NCBI RefSeq assembly: GCF_002014975.1
Contig: NZ_MUXV01000002.1
Coordinates: 36,062 to 100,061 of the forward strand
Source: Moraxella bovis
GTDB lineage: Bacteria > Pseudomonadota > Gammaproteobacteria > Pseudomonadales > Moraxellaceae
Length of the DNA stretch: 64,000 nucleotides
Direction of reading: 5' to 3'
Below the pieces are notes generated by a model that did no database searches, was not told where the DNA came from, and was given only the letters and a program-made list of their open reading frames with translations. Each line of letters opens with the position of its first letter. The stretch's first letter is position 1. Made by a program: the position numbers and the translations under genes. Below are positions 26,178 through 37,778 of this stretch, piece by piece.

Positions 26178-26671
26178 CACTCGCCCGTATCACCGCTAAC
26201 GCCCGTAAAGGCATTCTCGCCCATGTCATCATCAATAAGTCCATCAACAGGCTCGGTCGCACTCACCCCATCCACGCCATAGGGAATCTCTCTATCACTC
26301 ACCATGGGGGCAACGGACAACTCTACAAATGTCTCGCCTGACTTAATCAAACCCAAATCAAGGCGAGCATGCTCTTCAATGGCACCCAGCCCTGATTTTA
26401 AATCACGGACATCCATTCGTAACGTGTCATTGACCGCTTGCTGGGTGGCATTGATTTTTTGTTGTTTGGCAAGTTCATTATTTAACTCATCAAACGCATG
26501 ATGACCGAACTCGCCATACCAGTATTGATACTGTAGACCTGCCAACACCACCGCCCCAAAAACAATGAGTAGCAGATAGCCCAAAAAAGCAGGCGAAAAG
26601 CTAACGCCTACTTTTTGGTTGTGTGTTTGATGGTCTGATGACAAAGCATCATCAGTTTTTTGGGTTGCCAT
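26177..26671 (-). CDS. ftsB: cell division protein FtsB
   Basis: A 164-residue bitopic protein of the FtsQLB divisome subcomplex. A short Asp/Gln-rich cytoplasmic end, one membrane helix (about residues 26-48 from this start), then a coiled coil (ELNNELAKQQKINATQQAV..) ending in the conserved 'EEHAR.DLGLIKSGE.F' segment. The C-terminal ~40 residues are an acidic extension not found in E. coli FtsB (103 residues). ATG 26671 is 2 bases after the enolase stop; an upstream in-frame start would lie inside eno. The eno-ftsB-ispD order is conserved in gammaproteobacteria. Confidence 0.92.
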   Translation of the reverse strand: MATQKTDDALSSDHQTHNQKVGVSFSPAFLGYLLLIVFGAVVLAGLQYQYWYGEFGHHAFDELNNELAKQQKINATQQAVNDTLRMDVRDLKSGLGAIEEHARLDLGLIKSGETFVELSVAPMVSDREIPYGVDGVSATEPVDGLIDDDMGENAFTGVSGDTGE

Positions 26672-26672
26672 G

Positions 26673-28016
<1,344 letters not shown>

Positions 28017-28024
28017 TTAGCTAG

Positions 28025-28053
28025 ATTATAACACAAATTTTGGCTGGCATAAA
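28025..28053 (-). promoter_or_regulatory. promoter of the eno-ftsB-ispD-comEC unit
   Basis: On the minus strand: TTTATG (28053-28048), 17-bp spacer, and an extended -10 TGTTATAAT (hexamer 28030-28025). The enolase ATG is about 32 bases after the expected start. Confidence 0.65.
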
Positions 28054-28056
28054 CTG

Positions 28057-28606
28057 TTATTTAAACTCGTCCGCCCGCCCCGATACCGAAAATTCACAGC
28101 CATTATTTTCCACAAAAATCAGCTGATTTGATGTGCGAATATGATACCTTTCATAACGCACACCCTGCCGATAACCATTTTGCCCTGTTTGTAAACTTGG
28201 CGAACCCATCGCCTCTGTTGCCATTAACTTTTCGCCAAAGGCTGTTTGTAAGTCATCAACACTTGGGTAATGCTCTTTTTTAAAAGTAATATTCACATTT
28301 TTAGAGACGGTACTTAAATCATCATTGCCAAGCCCACCAAAAGACACATCGCAAGAAATAGATTCAATGACTTGATGTGTCTTGATTGGAAAATTGTAGA
28401 TAATACTATTACGATTCGCCACAGGTTTATGCTCTGCCCTATAAATCTCATCTTTAAGCGTTACAATGTTCAGCCGTTTTGGTTAAATTAAAAATCTCTC
28501 CACTTTCTGCCAATGATACAATTTGTTTAATCGTATCAATATTATTATTGGCATAAGTATGGCTCGCCAATATTGCCATTAAAGGAAATAAGAGAAATTT
28601 TTTCAT
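28057..28606 (-). pseudogene. small secreted protein, frameshifted, family unknown
   Basis: From ATG 28606, preceded by AAGG, a signal peptide MKKFLLFPLMAILASHTYA is followed by NNNIDTIKQIVSLAESGEIF and NLTKT, then the frame stops. The other frame continues LNIVTLKDEIYRAEHKP and runs open to 28057 (total about 183 residues). Removing one G in ACGGCTG near 28480 would join them. The mature part has two Cys (ESISCDVSF and ENNGCEFSV) that could pair. Either a recent pseudogene, or a sequencing error in an intact periplasmic/lipoprotein-like gene. I do not recognise the family. Confidence 0.6.
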
Positions 28607-28641
28607 TTTAAAAAAACCTTTTTAAAATGAAAAAATTTGAC

Positions 28642-28705
28642 GTAAGGTGCGTAATACACATCATTTAGATTTGGGATTTTAAATGGTGTGTATTACGCAC
28701 CTTAC
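28642..28705. repeat. long hairpin, palindromic repeat family 3
   Basis: GTAAGGTGCGTAATACACA (28642-28660) and TGTGTATTACGCACCTTAC (28687-28705) are perfect 19-bp arms; after one mismatch the stem goes on with CATTTA / TAAATG, leaving a 12-base loop. It could end transcription of the gene before it or be a mobile palindrome; related words occur at 3725-3790. Confidence 0.7.
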
Positions 28706-28720
28706 AGATTACGCTTATCC

Positions 28721-28954
28721 TCAAAACCCTTCAATAATTGCATTTTGATAGTTTTTAAAAAATAAAAATATCATGAAAATATAACAAATCCATACAATAA
28801 TTCCAACTATAAAAGCTGATACAATTTTTAAAGTCGGTTTTTCTTTAATTATACGATAAATATCTAACAATCCACGACAATCTTTGGGTGTTAAAATATG
28901 GTATAATAGCAAAACAATTATCCAAATGAACGAAAAAACACCATAGAATAACAT
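28721..28954 (-). CDS. small membrane protein, unknown
   Basis: A 77-residue protein with two clear membrane helices (LFYGVFSFIWIIVLLLYHIL and IVSAFIVGIIVWICYIFMIF) joined by a charged loop containing TPKDCRGLLDIYRIIKEKPT. ATG 28954 has GGGG seven bases before it. It follows kdsA by 34 bases on the same strand and could be its last operon partner. AT-rich. No family recognised. Confidence 0.55.
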   Translation of the reverse strand: MLFYGVFSFIWIIVLLLYHILTPKDCRGLLDIYRIIKEKPTLKIVSAFIVGIIVWICYIFMIFLFFKNYQNAIIEGF

Positions 28955-28988
28955 TTTAATCCCCAAAGATTATCTTTGCAACTTTTAT

Positions 28989-29855
28989 TTAATGCGTATC
29001 AAGCACTTCAAACCCTTTTACCAAATCATCAATTTCTTTTAATTGACGTAAAAACGGTTCTAATTGCGACAGTCGCAACGCACAAGGACCGTCGCACTTG
29101 GCTTTATCAGGGTCAGGGTGAGCTTCTAAGAACAGCCCTGCCAGTCCTGTTGCCATACCTGCTCTTGCCAAGGTGGTGATTTGATGACGGCGACCGCCTG
29201 CACTGTCTGCTCTCGCCCCTGGCTCTTGCAGGGCGTGCGTTACATCAAAAAACACCGGCACGTTCATCGCCTTCATCGTGTCAAAGCCGAGCATATCTAC
29301 CACAAGGTTGTTATACCCAAAAGACGTGCCACGCTCACACAAGATGATGTTGTCATTGCCTGCTTCTAGGCATTTGTTAATGATGTGTCGCATCTCATGC
29401 GGAGTAAGGAATTGGGCTTTTTTGATGTTAATCACCGCCCCCGTGCGAGCAATGGCACTCACAAGGTCAGTTTGACGAGAGAGAAACGCAGGGATTTGTA
29501 GCACGTCCGCCACCTTTGCCACAGGGGAGGCTTGGTAGGGTTCGTGTACGTCTGTGATGATTGGCACGCCGTATTTTTCTTTAATGTCGTTTAGCCACGT
29601 TAGCCCCGTATCTAGGCTAGGCCCTCGAAATGAATGTAGGCTTGACCGATTGGCTTTATCAAAACTTGCCTTAAATACATAGCCAATATCTAGCTTTTTG
29701 CAAATCTCAATATAGCTCTCAGCAATCTCAAATGCCAATTCTCGGCTTTCTAATACATTCATACCACCGAATAACACAAATGGCAACTCATTGGCAATCT
29801 TTATATCGCCTGATTGTGATGATAATTCAATGGTAGATTTGGCGGTTAATGTCAT
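28989..29855 (-). CDS. kdsA: 3-deoxy-8-phosphooctulonate synthase
   Basis: A 288-residue TIM-barrel enzyme joining PEP and arabinose 5-phosphate to Kdo-8-phosphate for lipooligosaccharide. Family segments: [83 protein letters not shown] and FLEAHPDP. Cys is not at the metal position typical of metal-dependent forms as far as I can judge (Asn in GGMNVLE), suggesting the metal-independent type. Its ATG overlaps the PIN toxin stop by 4 bases. Confidence 0.95.
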   Translation of the reverse strand: MTLTAKSTIELSSQSGDIKIANELPFVLFGGMNVLESRELAFEIAESYIEICKKLDIGYVFKASFDKANRSSLHSFRGPSLDTGLTWLNDIKEKYGVPIITDVHEPYQASPVAKVADVLQIPAFLSRQTDLVSAIARTGAVINIKKAQFLTPHEMRHIINKCLEAGNDNIILCERGTSFGYNNLVVDMLGFDTMKAMNVPVFFDVTHALQEPGARADSAGGRRHQITTLARAGMATGLAGLFLEAHPDPDKAKCDGPCALRLSQLEPFLRQLKEIDDLVKGFEVLDTH

Positions 29856-30271
29856 GGGTTTTCCTTATAAAATGGATTGATAATGGTAAGTTTGTTTTCA
29901 ATGATATGATTGTGGTGCATATCTTCGGAATATAAAATGGGTGTGTTTGCGTATAGAGCAGTTGCAATAAGCAAACTGTCCCAATAAGAATATTGATAAC
30001 GCTTTTTGATGTGCAAAGCATCAACCACAAAATCGCTATTTAAGTCAATAATGGTAAAATACTTTTTAAAAAATCGTATTGATGATAATAATTCATCATC
30101 TGTCATGAGTTTTTTACGAAAAACCACATTACAAAATTCATTTAATACTTGGGTGCTAATCACGGCATTAGGATTGCGTGATAATTTTTCTGCAATGGGC
30201 TGTTTGTCATCATCACCAATAGAATATAATAAAATATTACTATCCATAAAATAGTGATTATGGGCGGTCAT
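29852..30271 (-). CDS. PIN-domain toxin (VapC-like ribonuclease)
   Basis: A 139-residue PIN-domain protein. The acidic site is complete: Asp in [11 protein letters not shown], Glu in [11 protein letters not shown], Asp in [13 protein letters not shown] and Glu-Asp in LYSEDMHHN, the pattern of VapC toxins that cleave tRNA or rRNA. ATG 30271 overlaps the antitoxin's 3' end by 14 bases (the frame opens upstream to 30295). Its stop overlaps the kdsA start (ATGA), so toxin translation feeds directly into an essential gene. The body resembles the 'antitoxin + PIN' pairs found near Moraxellaceae housekeeping genes; target unknown. Confidence 0.85.
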   Translation of the reverse strand: MTAHNHYFMDSNILLYSIGDDDKQPIAEKLSRNPNAVISTQVLNEFCNVVFRKKLMTDDELLSSIRFFKKYFTIIDLNSDFVVDALHIKKRYQYSYWDSLLIATALYANTPILYSEDMHHNHIIENKLTIINPFYKENP

Positions 30272-30494
30272 ATAATTCATCTCTATTAAACTCATAATCG
30301 GCTGGCAATTTGCCTTTCATTTTGGCAAAAAATTCATCAAATGCCAATTGCCTTTCATCAGCTTGTGGCTTATTTGGTGTTAAACTAACTGCCACATTGT
30401 CATGCTTTAATATCACCTGCTCGCCTTGTACTGCCTTTTGTAGAATTTGCACCATGTCATATTTGGCGATGTCTGTAACCATAATTTCAATCAT
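30258..30494 (-). CDS. Phd/YefM-like antitoxin of the PIN toxin
   Basis: A 78-residue protein with the Phd/YefM fold pattern: an N-terminal DNA-binding part (DIAKYDMVQILQKAVQGEQV then ILKHDNVAVSLTPNK) and a charged toxin-binding tail (FDEFFAKMKGKLPADYEF, ending DELYDRP). AGGGG lies 6 bases before ATG 30494. It precedes and overlaps the toxin gene, the normal order for repression and neutralisation of a type II pair. Confidence 0.8.
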   Translation of the reverse strand: MIEIMVTDIAKYDMVQILQKAVQGEQVILKHDNVAVSLTPNKPQADERQLAFDEFFAKMKGKLPADYEFNRDELYDRP

Positions 30495-30527
30495 CTTATC
30501 CCCTTTTATCTTCCCAATGAATAAACA

Positions 30528-30542
30528 GGGCGAAAACCGCCC
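30528..30542 (-). terminator. short GC hairpin between pyrG and the antitoxin gene
   Basis: GGGCG / CGCCC with a 5-base loop, followed on the minus strand by TGTTTATT. It may be a weak terminator or attenuator letting only part of pyrG transcription into the toxin-antitoxin-kdsA segment. Confidence 0.4.
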
Positions 30543-30563
30543 CTTTTATTTTATTGTAATGCT

Positions 30564-32210
<1,647 letters not shown>

Positions 32211-32305
32211 TTATTGGTAAAAGCGAATTTTACTAAAAATTGACAAAAAAATATAGGGGGCAAAGGCAAAATCCCAAAATTTTTGTGAAAAATACCCAAA
32301 ACAAA

Positions 32306-32334
32306 AAAAAGACTTGATAGGTTCAAGTCTTTTT
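32306..32334 (-). terminator. terminator of rimO
   Basis: AAAAAGACTTGA / TCAAGTCTTTTT perfect stem, 5-base loop, A run on plus before it so T run on the minus strand; 7 bases past the rimO stop. Confidence 0.9.
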
Positions 32335-32340
32335 AGAGCA

Positions 32341-33855
32341 TTACTTAAAACTGGCAAACAAATCATATTCGCTGGCTTCATCAATGGTAACGGTTAAAAA
32401 TTCGCCAACTTTTACCGTCTCATCAATATTATCCACATAGACATGACCGTCAATCTCGGGGGCATCGGCATAGCTACGGCAAATGGCGATATTTTCTTCT
32501 GTATCAATTTCATCGACCAAGACCACCAACGTTTGCCCGACTTTTTCTTGCAATTTTTCTTCGCTGATTTGTTGGGCGACCGCCATAAACCGCTCGTAAC
32601 GCTCTTGCTTAACAGACTCTGGCACAGGGTTTGGCAAATCATTCGCCACCGCCCCGTCAATCTCTGAATAAGTAAAACAGCCCACACGGTCGAGGCGTGC
32701 TTGTTTTAACCAGTCAAGCAAGTACTCAAAATCTTCTTCGGTCTCCCCTGGAAAACCCACCACAAAGGTAGAACGAATGACAATCTCGGGGCAAATCTCC
32801 CGCCATTTGGCAAGCCGATCCAAGGTATTTTCGCTCATGGCAGGGCGTTTCATCGCCTTTAATACACTGGGGCTTGCGTGCTGAAAGGGAATGTCAAGAT
32901 ATGGCAAAAGCCCACCCTTACCACCACTGGCTTTCATGCTGTCCGCCATGATTTGTACCACATTATCCACGTGCGGATAAGGGTACACATAATGCAAACG
33001 CACCCAAATGCCAAGCCTTGCTAAGGCTTGGCACATATCAAAAAACTTGGTCTTTATCGGTTCGCCTTGCCAAAACGCCATTTTATATTTTAAATCCACG
33101 CCATAAGCGGACGTGTCTTGGCTGATGATAAGTAGCTCTTTGACCCCTGCTTTTTTTAGGGCAACAGCTTCATTCATCACGCTGTCAATGGTGCGAGACA
33201 CCAAGTCGCCACGCAAGGACGGAATAATACAAAAAGTACAGCGATGATTACAGCCTTCACTGATTTTGACATACGCATAATGGGCAGGGGTCAGCTTCAC
33301 GCCTGCGTCATTGATAAGGTCTATTTTGGGGTCATAAGTCTTGGATTTGGCAGGTTTTGGCACATGGTGCGTTACCGCTTTGACCACTTCATCATAGGCA
33401 TGAGCCCCCGTTACTGCCAGTACGGCAGGGTGCATGGTGCGAATGCGTTCGGCATCTTTACCCAAACAGCCTGTTACGATGACTTTGCCGTTTTTGGTAA
33501 TCGCCTCGCCAATGGCATCAAGGCTTTCTTGGACGGCAGATTCGATAAATCCGCAGGTGTTTACCACCACCAAATCCGCCCCGTCATAATCCTTGGCGAC
33601 TTGGTAGCCCTCACGAGTCAGCTCGGTAATAATCCGCTCACTGTCCACGAGTGCTTTGGGGCAACCTAAGGAGACAAACCCCACTTTGGGCGTTTTGACA
33701 ATCTCACTGGATAAACTGCCACTAGGCTCAGCAATCTGCATCAAACTTGCCGACTCTTCTAGGGTGCGGTTTTGGTTGTGATTGGCTTTATGATGATAGC
33801 CAACTTCGCTAGGATTGGGATTTTGATTTTTAGGATTAAAGGTTTGAACAGTCAT
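32341..33855 (-). CDS. rimO: ribosomal protein S12 methylthiotransferase
   Basis: A 504-residue radical-SAM enzyme that methylthiolates Asp of ribosomal protein S12. The UPF0004 domain starts at [19 protein letters not shown] (about 56-74) with further Cys in NTCGF and TGCLG for the second iron-sulfur cluster; the radical-SAM Cys triplet is in CNHRCTFC; a TRAM domain closes the protein. The first 55 residues (rich in Asn, Gln, Pro) are not part of the family, so a start nearer the domain is possible; ATG 33855 is the only one with an upstream gap. SLGCPK distinguishes RimO from MiaB. Confidence 0.94.
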   Translation of the reverse strand: MTVQTFNPKNQNPNPSEVGYHHKANHNQNRTLEESASLMQIAEPSGSLSSEIVKTPKVGFVSLGCPKALVDSERIITELTREGYQVAKDYDGADLVVVNTCGFIESAVQESLDAIGEAITKNGKVIVTGCLGKDAERIRTMHPAVLAVTGAHAYDEVVKAVTHHVPKPAKSKTYDPKIDLINDAGVKLTPAHYAYVKISEGCNHRCTFCIIPSLRGDLVSRTIDSVMNEAVALKKAGVKELLIISQDTSAYGVDLKYKMAFWQGEPIKTKFFDMCQALARLGIWVRLHYVYPYPHVDNVVQIMADSMKASGGKGGLLPYLDIPFQHASPSVLKAMKRPAMSENTLDRLAKWREICPEIVIRSTFVVGFPGETEEDFEYLLDWLKQARLDRVGCFTYSEIDGAVANDLPNPVPESVKQERYERFMAVAQQISEEKLQEKVGQTLVVLVDEIDTEENIAICRSYADAPEIDGHVYVDNIDETVKVGEFLTVTIDEASEYDLFASFK

Positions 33856-33941
33856 GGTATTTTGGCTAAGGATAAACTTGGCTGATTGGGGGTGGGTTTA
33901 GGTAGAGATGAATTTTGGGCAAATGATTTTACCTTTATCAT

Positions 33942-34085
33942 ATACACCTAATGGACTTAATATTTACCACAGGGTTTGTAGGGGCGTGTTGAACACGCCC
34001 TTGATGATGTGATGTTCATTGGACGTGCAAAGCCAGTCCCTACACCCACACATCATAAATTTGTGGCAATTTTAAAATTCTTTAT
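33942..34085. repeat. dispersed repeat family 2, copy
   Basis: TACACCTAATGGACTTAATA, TTTACCACAGGGTTTGTAGG, GGCGTGTTGAACACGCCC and CACACATCATAAATTTGTGG follow the same order as the copy at 21151. A second palindrome-like word (ATTGGACGTGCAAAGCCAGT) is inserted in the middle. Terminal inverted repeats are not preserved. The remaining part of the rimO-tRNA gap (33856-33941) shows nothing. Confidence 0.6.
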
Positions 34086-34163
34086 AAAATATAATATAAA
34101 ATCAATCATATACAGACAAATTGCCATGTACCCTATTTTAAAATTTCAAAATTTACATAGCAA

Positions 34164-34188
34164 AAAACCCGCCTTAACAGCAGGTTTT
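34164..34188 (-). terminator. terminator of the tRNA-Leu gene
   Basis: On the minus strand AAAACCTGC / GCGGGTTTT, one G-T wobble, 7-base loop, followed by TT; it lies 6 bases after the tRNA CCA end. Confidence 0.75.
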
Positions 34189-34193
34189 TAATA

Positions 34194-34278
34194 TGGTGGG
34201 GTCGGAGAGACTCGAACTCTCACAGGTCGCCCCGCTGGAACCTAAATCCAGTGCGTCTACCAATTTCGCCACGACCCC
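34194..34278 (-). tRNA. tRNA-Leu (anticodon UAG)
   Basis: 85 bases with encoded CCA. The acceptor stem pairs GGGGTCG with CGACCCC; D-arm GGCGAAATTGGTAGACGC; anticodon stem-loop CTGGA-TTTAGGT-TCCAG gives UAG; a long variable arm (GCGGGGCGACCTGT) marks a class II tRNA; T-arm GAGAGTTCGAGTCTCTC is intact. Decodes CUA and other CUN codons. Confidence 0.97.
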
Positions 34279-34373
34279 AGATTTCATCAACTTTCGTCTT
34301 GATGTGGCGTATTATATACGACTTTTAAAATTTGGCAAGTATTTTTTGCTAAAAATTTTAAAAAGTTTATAAG

Positions 34374-34988
34374 TCATTGATTTAAAATATCTTTTGAATT
34401 GATAAATTTCACCCCAACGTCCGTCATGTCCGCCATTGCCTTATCCAGCGAGCCGTTAATGTCTATCGGGGCAGTGGCGTCCGTGATGACCGTGCAATCA
34501 AACCCAAACGCTACGGCATCTATCGCTGTCCACGCCACACAAAAATCGGTCGCAATGCCCACCACATACACGCTGTCTATGCCCCGCTCATGAAGATAGC
34601 CCGCCAGCCCTGTTTTGGTCGCCCTGTCGGCTTCCATAAATGCCGAATAGCTGTCTATGTGGCGATGATAGCCTTTGCGAATGATGAGTTCGGCTTTATC
34701 AGCTTGCAAATCAGCATGAAAAAAAGCGTCCGATGTGCCTTGTACACAGTGAGCATTCCATAGAACCTGCGTACCATAGGGTAGCTCTATCGTGTCAAAC
34801 GGGGCTTTGCCGTCATGATTTTGGTAAAATGAAATGTGGTCGGCAGGGTGATAATCTTGGGTCAAAATCACGGTATCAAAATGAGCAATCAAGCGGTTAA
34901 TCATGGGGATAATCGTATGGCTGTTTGCCACCGCCAGATTGCCACCGACAAAACCGTTTTGTACGTCCACAACCAATAGGGTTTTCAT
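34374..34988 (-). CDS. pncA: nicotinamidase
   Basis: A 204-residue isochorismatase-fold amidase that deaminates nicotinamide to nicotinate for NAD salvage. The catalytic triad is visible: Asp8 in LLVVDVQNGF, Lys105 in IRKGYHRHIDSYSAF and Cys150 in GIATDFCV. The metal-binding Asp/His set is TQDYHPADHISF (about 44-55). Length matches the family. ATG is followed by KTLLVVDV and preceded by an AGGAG-like ATACTCCTT reverse complement (AAGGAGTATTT). Single gene downstream of the tRNA on the other side of a 95-base gap. Confidence 0.94.
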   Translation of the reverse strand: MKTLLVVDVQNGFVGGNLAVANSHTIIPMINRLIAHFDTVILTQDYHPADHISFYQNHDGKAPFDTIELPYGTQVLWNAHCVQGTSDAFFHADLQADKAELIIRKGYHRHIDSYSAFMEADRATKTGLAGYLHERGIDSVYVVGIATDFCVAWTAIDAVAFGFDCTVITDATAPIDINGSLDKAMADMTDVGVKFINSKDILNQ

Positions 34989-35105
34989 AAATACTCCTTA
35001 TTCTTTAATTTGTTTGATGGTTTGCATCACATTACATCATAAAGCAAGTCTAATTTTTAACATGAATGCTTTGATAAGAAGAAACTAAAATGCCATCATA
35101 AGAAC

Positions 35106-35134
35106 TTGTAATAATGGACAAATTTTTTTATAAT
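35106..35134 (+). promoter_or_regulatory. promoter of the AGCS symporter gene
   Basis: TTGTAA (35106-35111), 17-bp spacer, TATAAT (35129-35134). Transcription would begin near 35141, downstream of the first ATG of the open frame (35114), so that ATG cannot be used. Confidence 0.75.
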
Positions 35135-35194
35135 ACCGCATTTACCAAAGCAAGGTCAAGCCTTGCTTTTTTTGTGAACTACAATGGAGCGGTT

Positions 35195-36679
35195 ATGATT
35201 GAGTGGTTTAACAGTCTCATCAATTGGGGCGTAAGCCTGATTTGGGGCAATGGCGATTGGTTGATAGCGGGCAATCCTTGGTATGGTCTTATTGTGTTTT
35301 TGTTAGTGGGTGGGGGTATTTATTTTACCATAGCCACTCGCTTTGCTCAGTTTCGCTATTTTGGACATCTGTGGAAACTGCTTAGGGTGTCGGGGCAGGG
35401 CGGTCGCTCGGGCGGTATCAGCTCGTACGAAGCCTTGATGACATCGCTGGCGGCACGGGTCGGCACGGGCAACCTTGCTGGGGTTGCTATCGCCATTTAT
35501 TTGGGCGGTGCTGGAGCGGTGTTTTGGATGTGGGTTACGGCAATTTTGGGTATGGCGACAAGCTTTATTGAGTCCGCTCTCGCCCAAGCCTACAAAGTCC
35601 CCCACACCGACAACGTCTTTCGTGGTGGTCCTGCGTATTATATCCAAGCAGGTCTTGGACAACGCTGGCTTGCCATTATCTTTTCGGTGTGTCTACTGAT
35701 TGCCTTTGGGCTTGCCTTTAATGGCGTACAAGCCAATACCATTGCCCAAGCAAGCCTACAAGCCTTCAACATTCCGCCTTGGGCAACGGGGGTGTTTTTG
35801 GTGATTTTGGTTGCTCCTGTGGTTTTTGGTGGTATGCGTTCGGTTGCCAAAGTGGCAGGTAAGATTGTGCCGATTATGGCGATTTTGTACATTTTGCTTG
35901 CACTGTTTATTATCCTTACCAACATCACGCAGTTCCCTGCCGCCATTGCCACTATCTTTAAGTCCGCCTTTGGACTTGAACAAGCCGCAGGCGGGGTGCT
36001 TGGCTATACTGTCGCGACAGCGATGATTAACGGCATCAAGCGTGGTCTGTTCTCAAACGAAGCGGGCATGGGTTCTGCTCCCAACGCTGCCGCAACTGCC
36101 CAATCTTACCCCAATCACCCTGCTGTACAAGGCTTTATGCAAATGCTTGGGGTGTTTATAGACACCATTGTCATCTGTACGGCAACGGCCGCCATTGTGA
36201 TTTTGTCGGGTGTGGTAGACCCAAACTCTGAGCAGACAGGCATTCAGCTTACCCAACTTGCCCTGTCGCAATATGTGGGGCAATTTGGTGTGGTGTTTGT
36301 GGCGGTGGCGATTTTCTTTTTTTCTTTTACGTCTATCATTGCCAATTATAGCTATGGCGAGAGCAACATTGAATTTTTGTCTGGTCAAAAAAACGCCAAG
36401 TCTGCCATGATGGGGCTACGCATCGCCCTGCTTGTCATGGTCTTTGTGGGGTCTATTGCTGACCTAAAAGCGGTTTGGAACTTTGCTGACTTGACGATGG
36501 GTATCATGGCGGTCATCAACCTTATCGCCATTGTGTGGCTATCGCCTGTGGCACTGCGTGTCCTAAAGGACTATGAGCGTCAAATCAAAGCAGGTGTTGC
36601 CCTAAAAGACATCAGTTTCGACCCCAACCTGTTCCCCAAACTAAAAAATGAAGCGGACAGAACAGCGTGGAAGGATTGA
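35195..36679 (+). CDS. alanine/glycine:cation symporter (AGCS family)
   Basis: A 494-residue inner-membrane amino-acid importer coupled to sodium. It has about 11 helices, the family signature ARVGTGNLAGVAIAIYLGG in the N-terminal third, FRGGPAYYIQAGLG, and SNEAGMGSAPNAAATA in the middle. ATG 35195 (MIEWFNSLINWGVSLIWG) is chosen from the GGAG upstream and from the promoter position; the open frame starts 27 codons earlier. Single gene with a bidirectional terminator behind it. Confidence 0.92.
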   Translation: MIEWFNSLINWGVSLIWGNGDWLIAGNPWYGLIVFLLVGGGIYFTIATRFAQFRYFGHLWKLLRVSGQGGRSGGISSYEALMTSLAARVGTGNLAGVAIAIYLGGAGAVFWMWVTAILGMATSFIESALAQAYKVPHTDNVFRGGPAYYIQAGLGQRWLAIIFSVCLLIAFGLAFNGVQANTIAQASLQAFNIPPWATGVFLVILVAPVVFGGMRSVAKVAGKIVPIMAILYILLALFIILTNITQFPAAIATIFKSAFGLEQAAGGVLGYTVATAMINGIKRGLFSNEAGMGSAPNAAATAQSYPNHPAVQGFMQMLGVFIDTIVICTATAAIVILSGVVDPNSEQTGIQLTQLALSQYVGQFGVVFVAVAIFFFSFTSIIANYSYGESNIEFLSGQKNAKSAMMGLRIALLVMVFVGSIADLKAVWNFADLTMGIMAVINLIAIVWLSPVALRVLKDYERQIKAGVALKDISFDPNLFPKLKNEADRTAWKD

Positions 36680-36698
36680 TAATTTTCTAGACAAACCA

Positions 36699-36731
36699 AA
36701 AAACAGGGTATGGATACCACCTGCCCTGTTT
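36699..36731. terminator. bidirectional terminator between the AGCS gene and fpr
   Basis: AAAACAGGG / CCCTGTTTT stem with A and T flanks on both sides, between two convergent genes. Confidence 0.8.
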
Positions 36732-36749
36732 TATTTTATCCGTCAAATA

Positions 36750-37550
36750 TTACCAATAATTCTCCACCGCAATATTACCCACGCCCCTGCGGTTCATCGT
36801 TAAACCTTTGTTTTTTAAACTTTCTTTGGTGTCGTCCACCATCTGCGGATTGCCACAGAGCATGACATGGGAAGTGGCAGGATTTAAGTTTAGACCGACA
36901 AAGTTTTCAAGTTCGCCACTGTCTATCAAAGCAGGAATGCGAGCATTTAGGCAGTTTTCGACTTTTTCACGAGTGATAATCGGCACAAAATGGAGTTTAG
37001 CTGGGTTGTCGGTCAGTTCGCTAAACTGCTGATTTAATTCATGAATTTTATCAAGATAGGCAAGTTCTGCTTGCGTTCTGGCACTGTACACCAGTACAAT
37101 GTCGCTGTAATTTTGCCAAGTGGTCAAATCGCCAAGCATGGATAAAAATGGAGCAAGTCCCGTGCCTGTTGCCAGTAGCCACAAATCCTTTGGGGCAGGC
37201 TCTTGGTAGCGAGCAAGGGTCAAAAAGCCAAACGGCTCGGGGTTAAGATAGAGCGTATCGCCCACCGTCAAATGCTGTAATTGACTGGTAAACGCCCCGT
37301 CAGGCACAACCACCGAGAAAAACTCCAACTGCTCATCATAGGGGCTTGACGCTACCGAATAAGCCCGAAAAATGCGTTCATCGGGGGCGTTTTGGGTGTG
37401 TTTTAATTCGCTGGGATTGACCCCGAGCCGTACAAACTGCCCTGCAAGAAAACGAAATCCATCTGGGCGGGTGGTGGTAAAGCTAAACAGCGTGGGAGTA
37501 ATGGGGGTTTTGGAGAGTACGGTTAGGGGGGTGGCTTTTTGGTCGGACAT
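36750..37550 (-). CDS. fpr: ferredoxin/flavodoxin--NADP reductase
   Basis: A 266-residue FAD enzyme passing electrons between NADPH and ferredoxin or flavodoxin. FAD-binding RAYSVASSPYDEQLEFF, NADP-binding ATGTGLAPFLSML and MLCGNPQMVDD, and the C-terminal VENYW (aromatic last residue stacking on the flavin) are seen. Length and the ending with Trp fit the bacterial subclass I/II FprA-like enzymes. Convergent to the AGCS gene; upstream is a repeat. Confidence 0.92.
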   Translation of the reverse strand: MSDQKATPLTVLSKTPITPTLFSFTTTRPDGFRFLAGQFVRLGVNPSELKHTQNAPDERIFRAYSVASSPYDEQLEFFSVVVPDGAFTSQLQHLTVGDTLYLNPEPFGFLTLARYQEPAPKDLWLLATGTGLAPFLSMLGDLTTWQNYSDIVLVYSARTQAELAYLDKIHELNQQFSELTDNPAKLHFVPIITREKVENCLNARIPALIDSGELENFVGLNLNPATSHVMLCGNPQMVDDTKESLKNKGLTMNRRGVGNIAVENYW

Positions 37551-37611
37551 GATTTTTCTCTATTTTATCGTAAATCAACCCCAATCTGCACCAATTCTAC
37601 ATTCTAAAAAA

Positions 37612-37690
37612 ATTTTTGTAGGGGCGTGTTGCACACGCCCATTGGGGACTGGCAGGGCGTGCAGAGCCAGACCTTACGATGGTGCATTTT
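37612..37690. repeat. dispersed repeat family 2, short copy
   Basis: TTTGTAGGGGCGTGTTGCAC, ACGCCCATTGGGGACTGG, then CAGGGCGTGCAGAGCCAG. Related in order to the copies at 21151 and 33942. It lies between fpr and the nuoN terminator. Confidence 0.5.
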
Positions 37691-37742
37691 GAAGTTAAAC
37701 AAGTATAAATTTATCCATGCTATTGTAAACCATCGCCACAAA

Positions 37743-37773
37743 AAAACAAGCGCCCAAATTGAGTGCTTGTTTT
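37743..37773 (-). terminator. terminator of the nuo operon
   Basis: Minus-strand stem AAAACAAGCAC / GCGCTTGTTTT (11 bp, one wobble) with a T tail, 6 bases past the nuoN stop. Confidence 0.85.
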
Positions 37774-37778
37774 TTATC

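Noticed and set aside
35114..35194. N-terminal extension of the AGCS symporter
   Set aside because: A TTGTAA-17-TATAAT promoter overlaps it; ATG 35195 with GGAG fits better.
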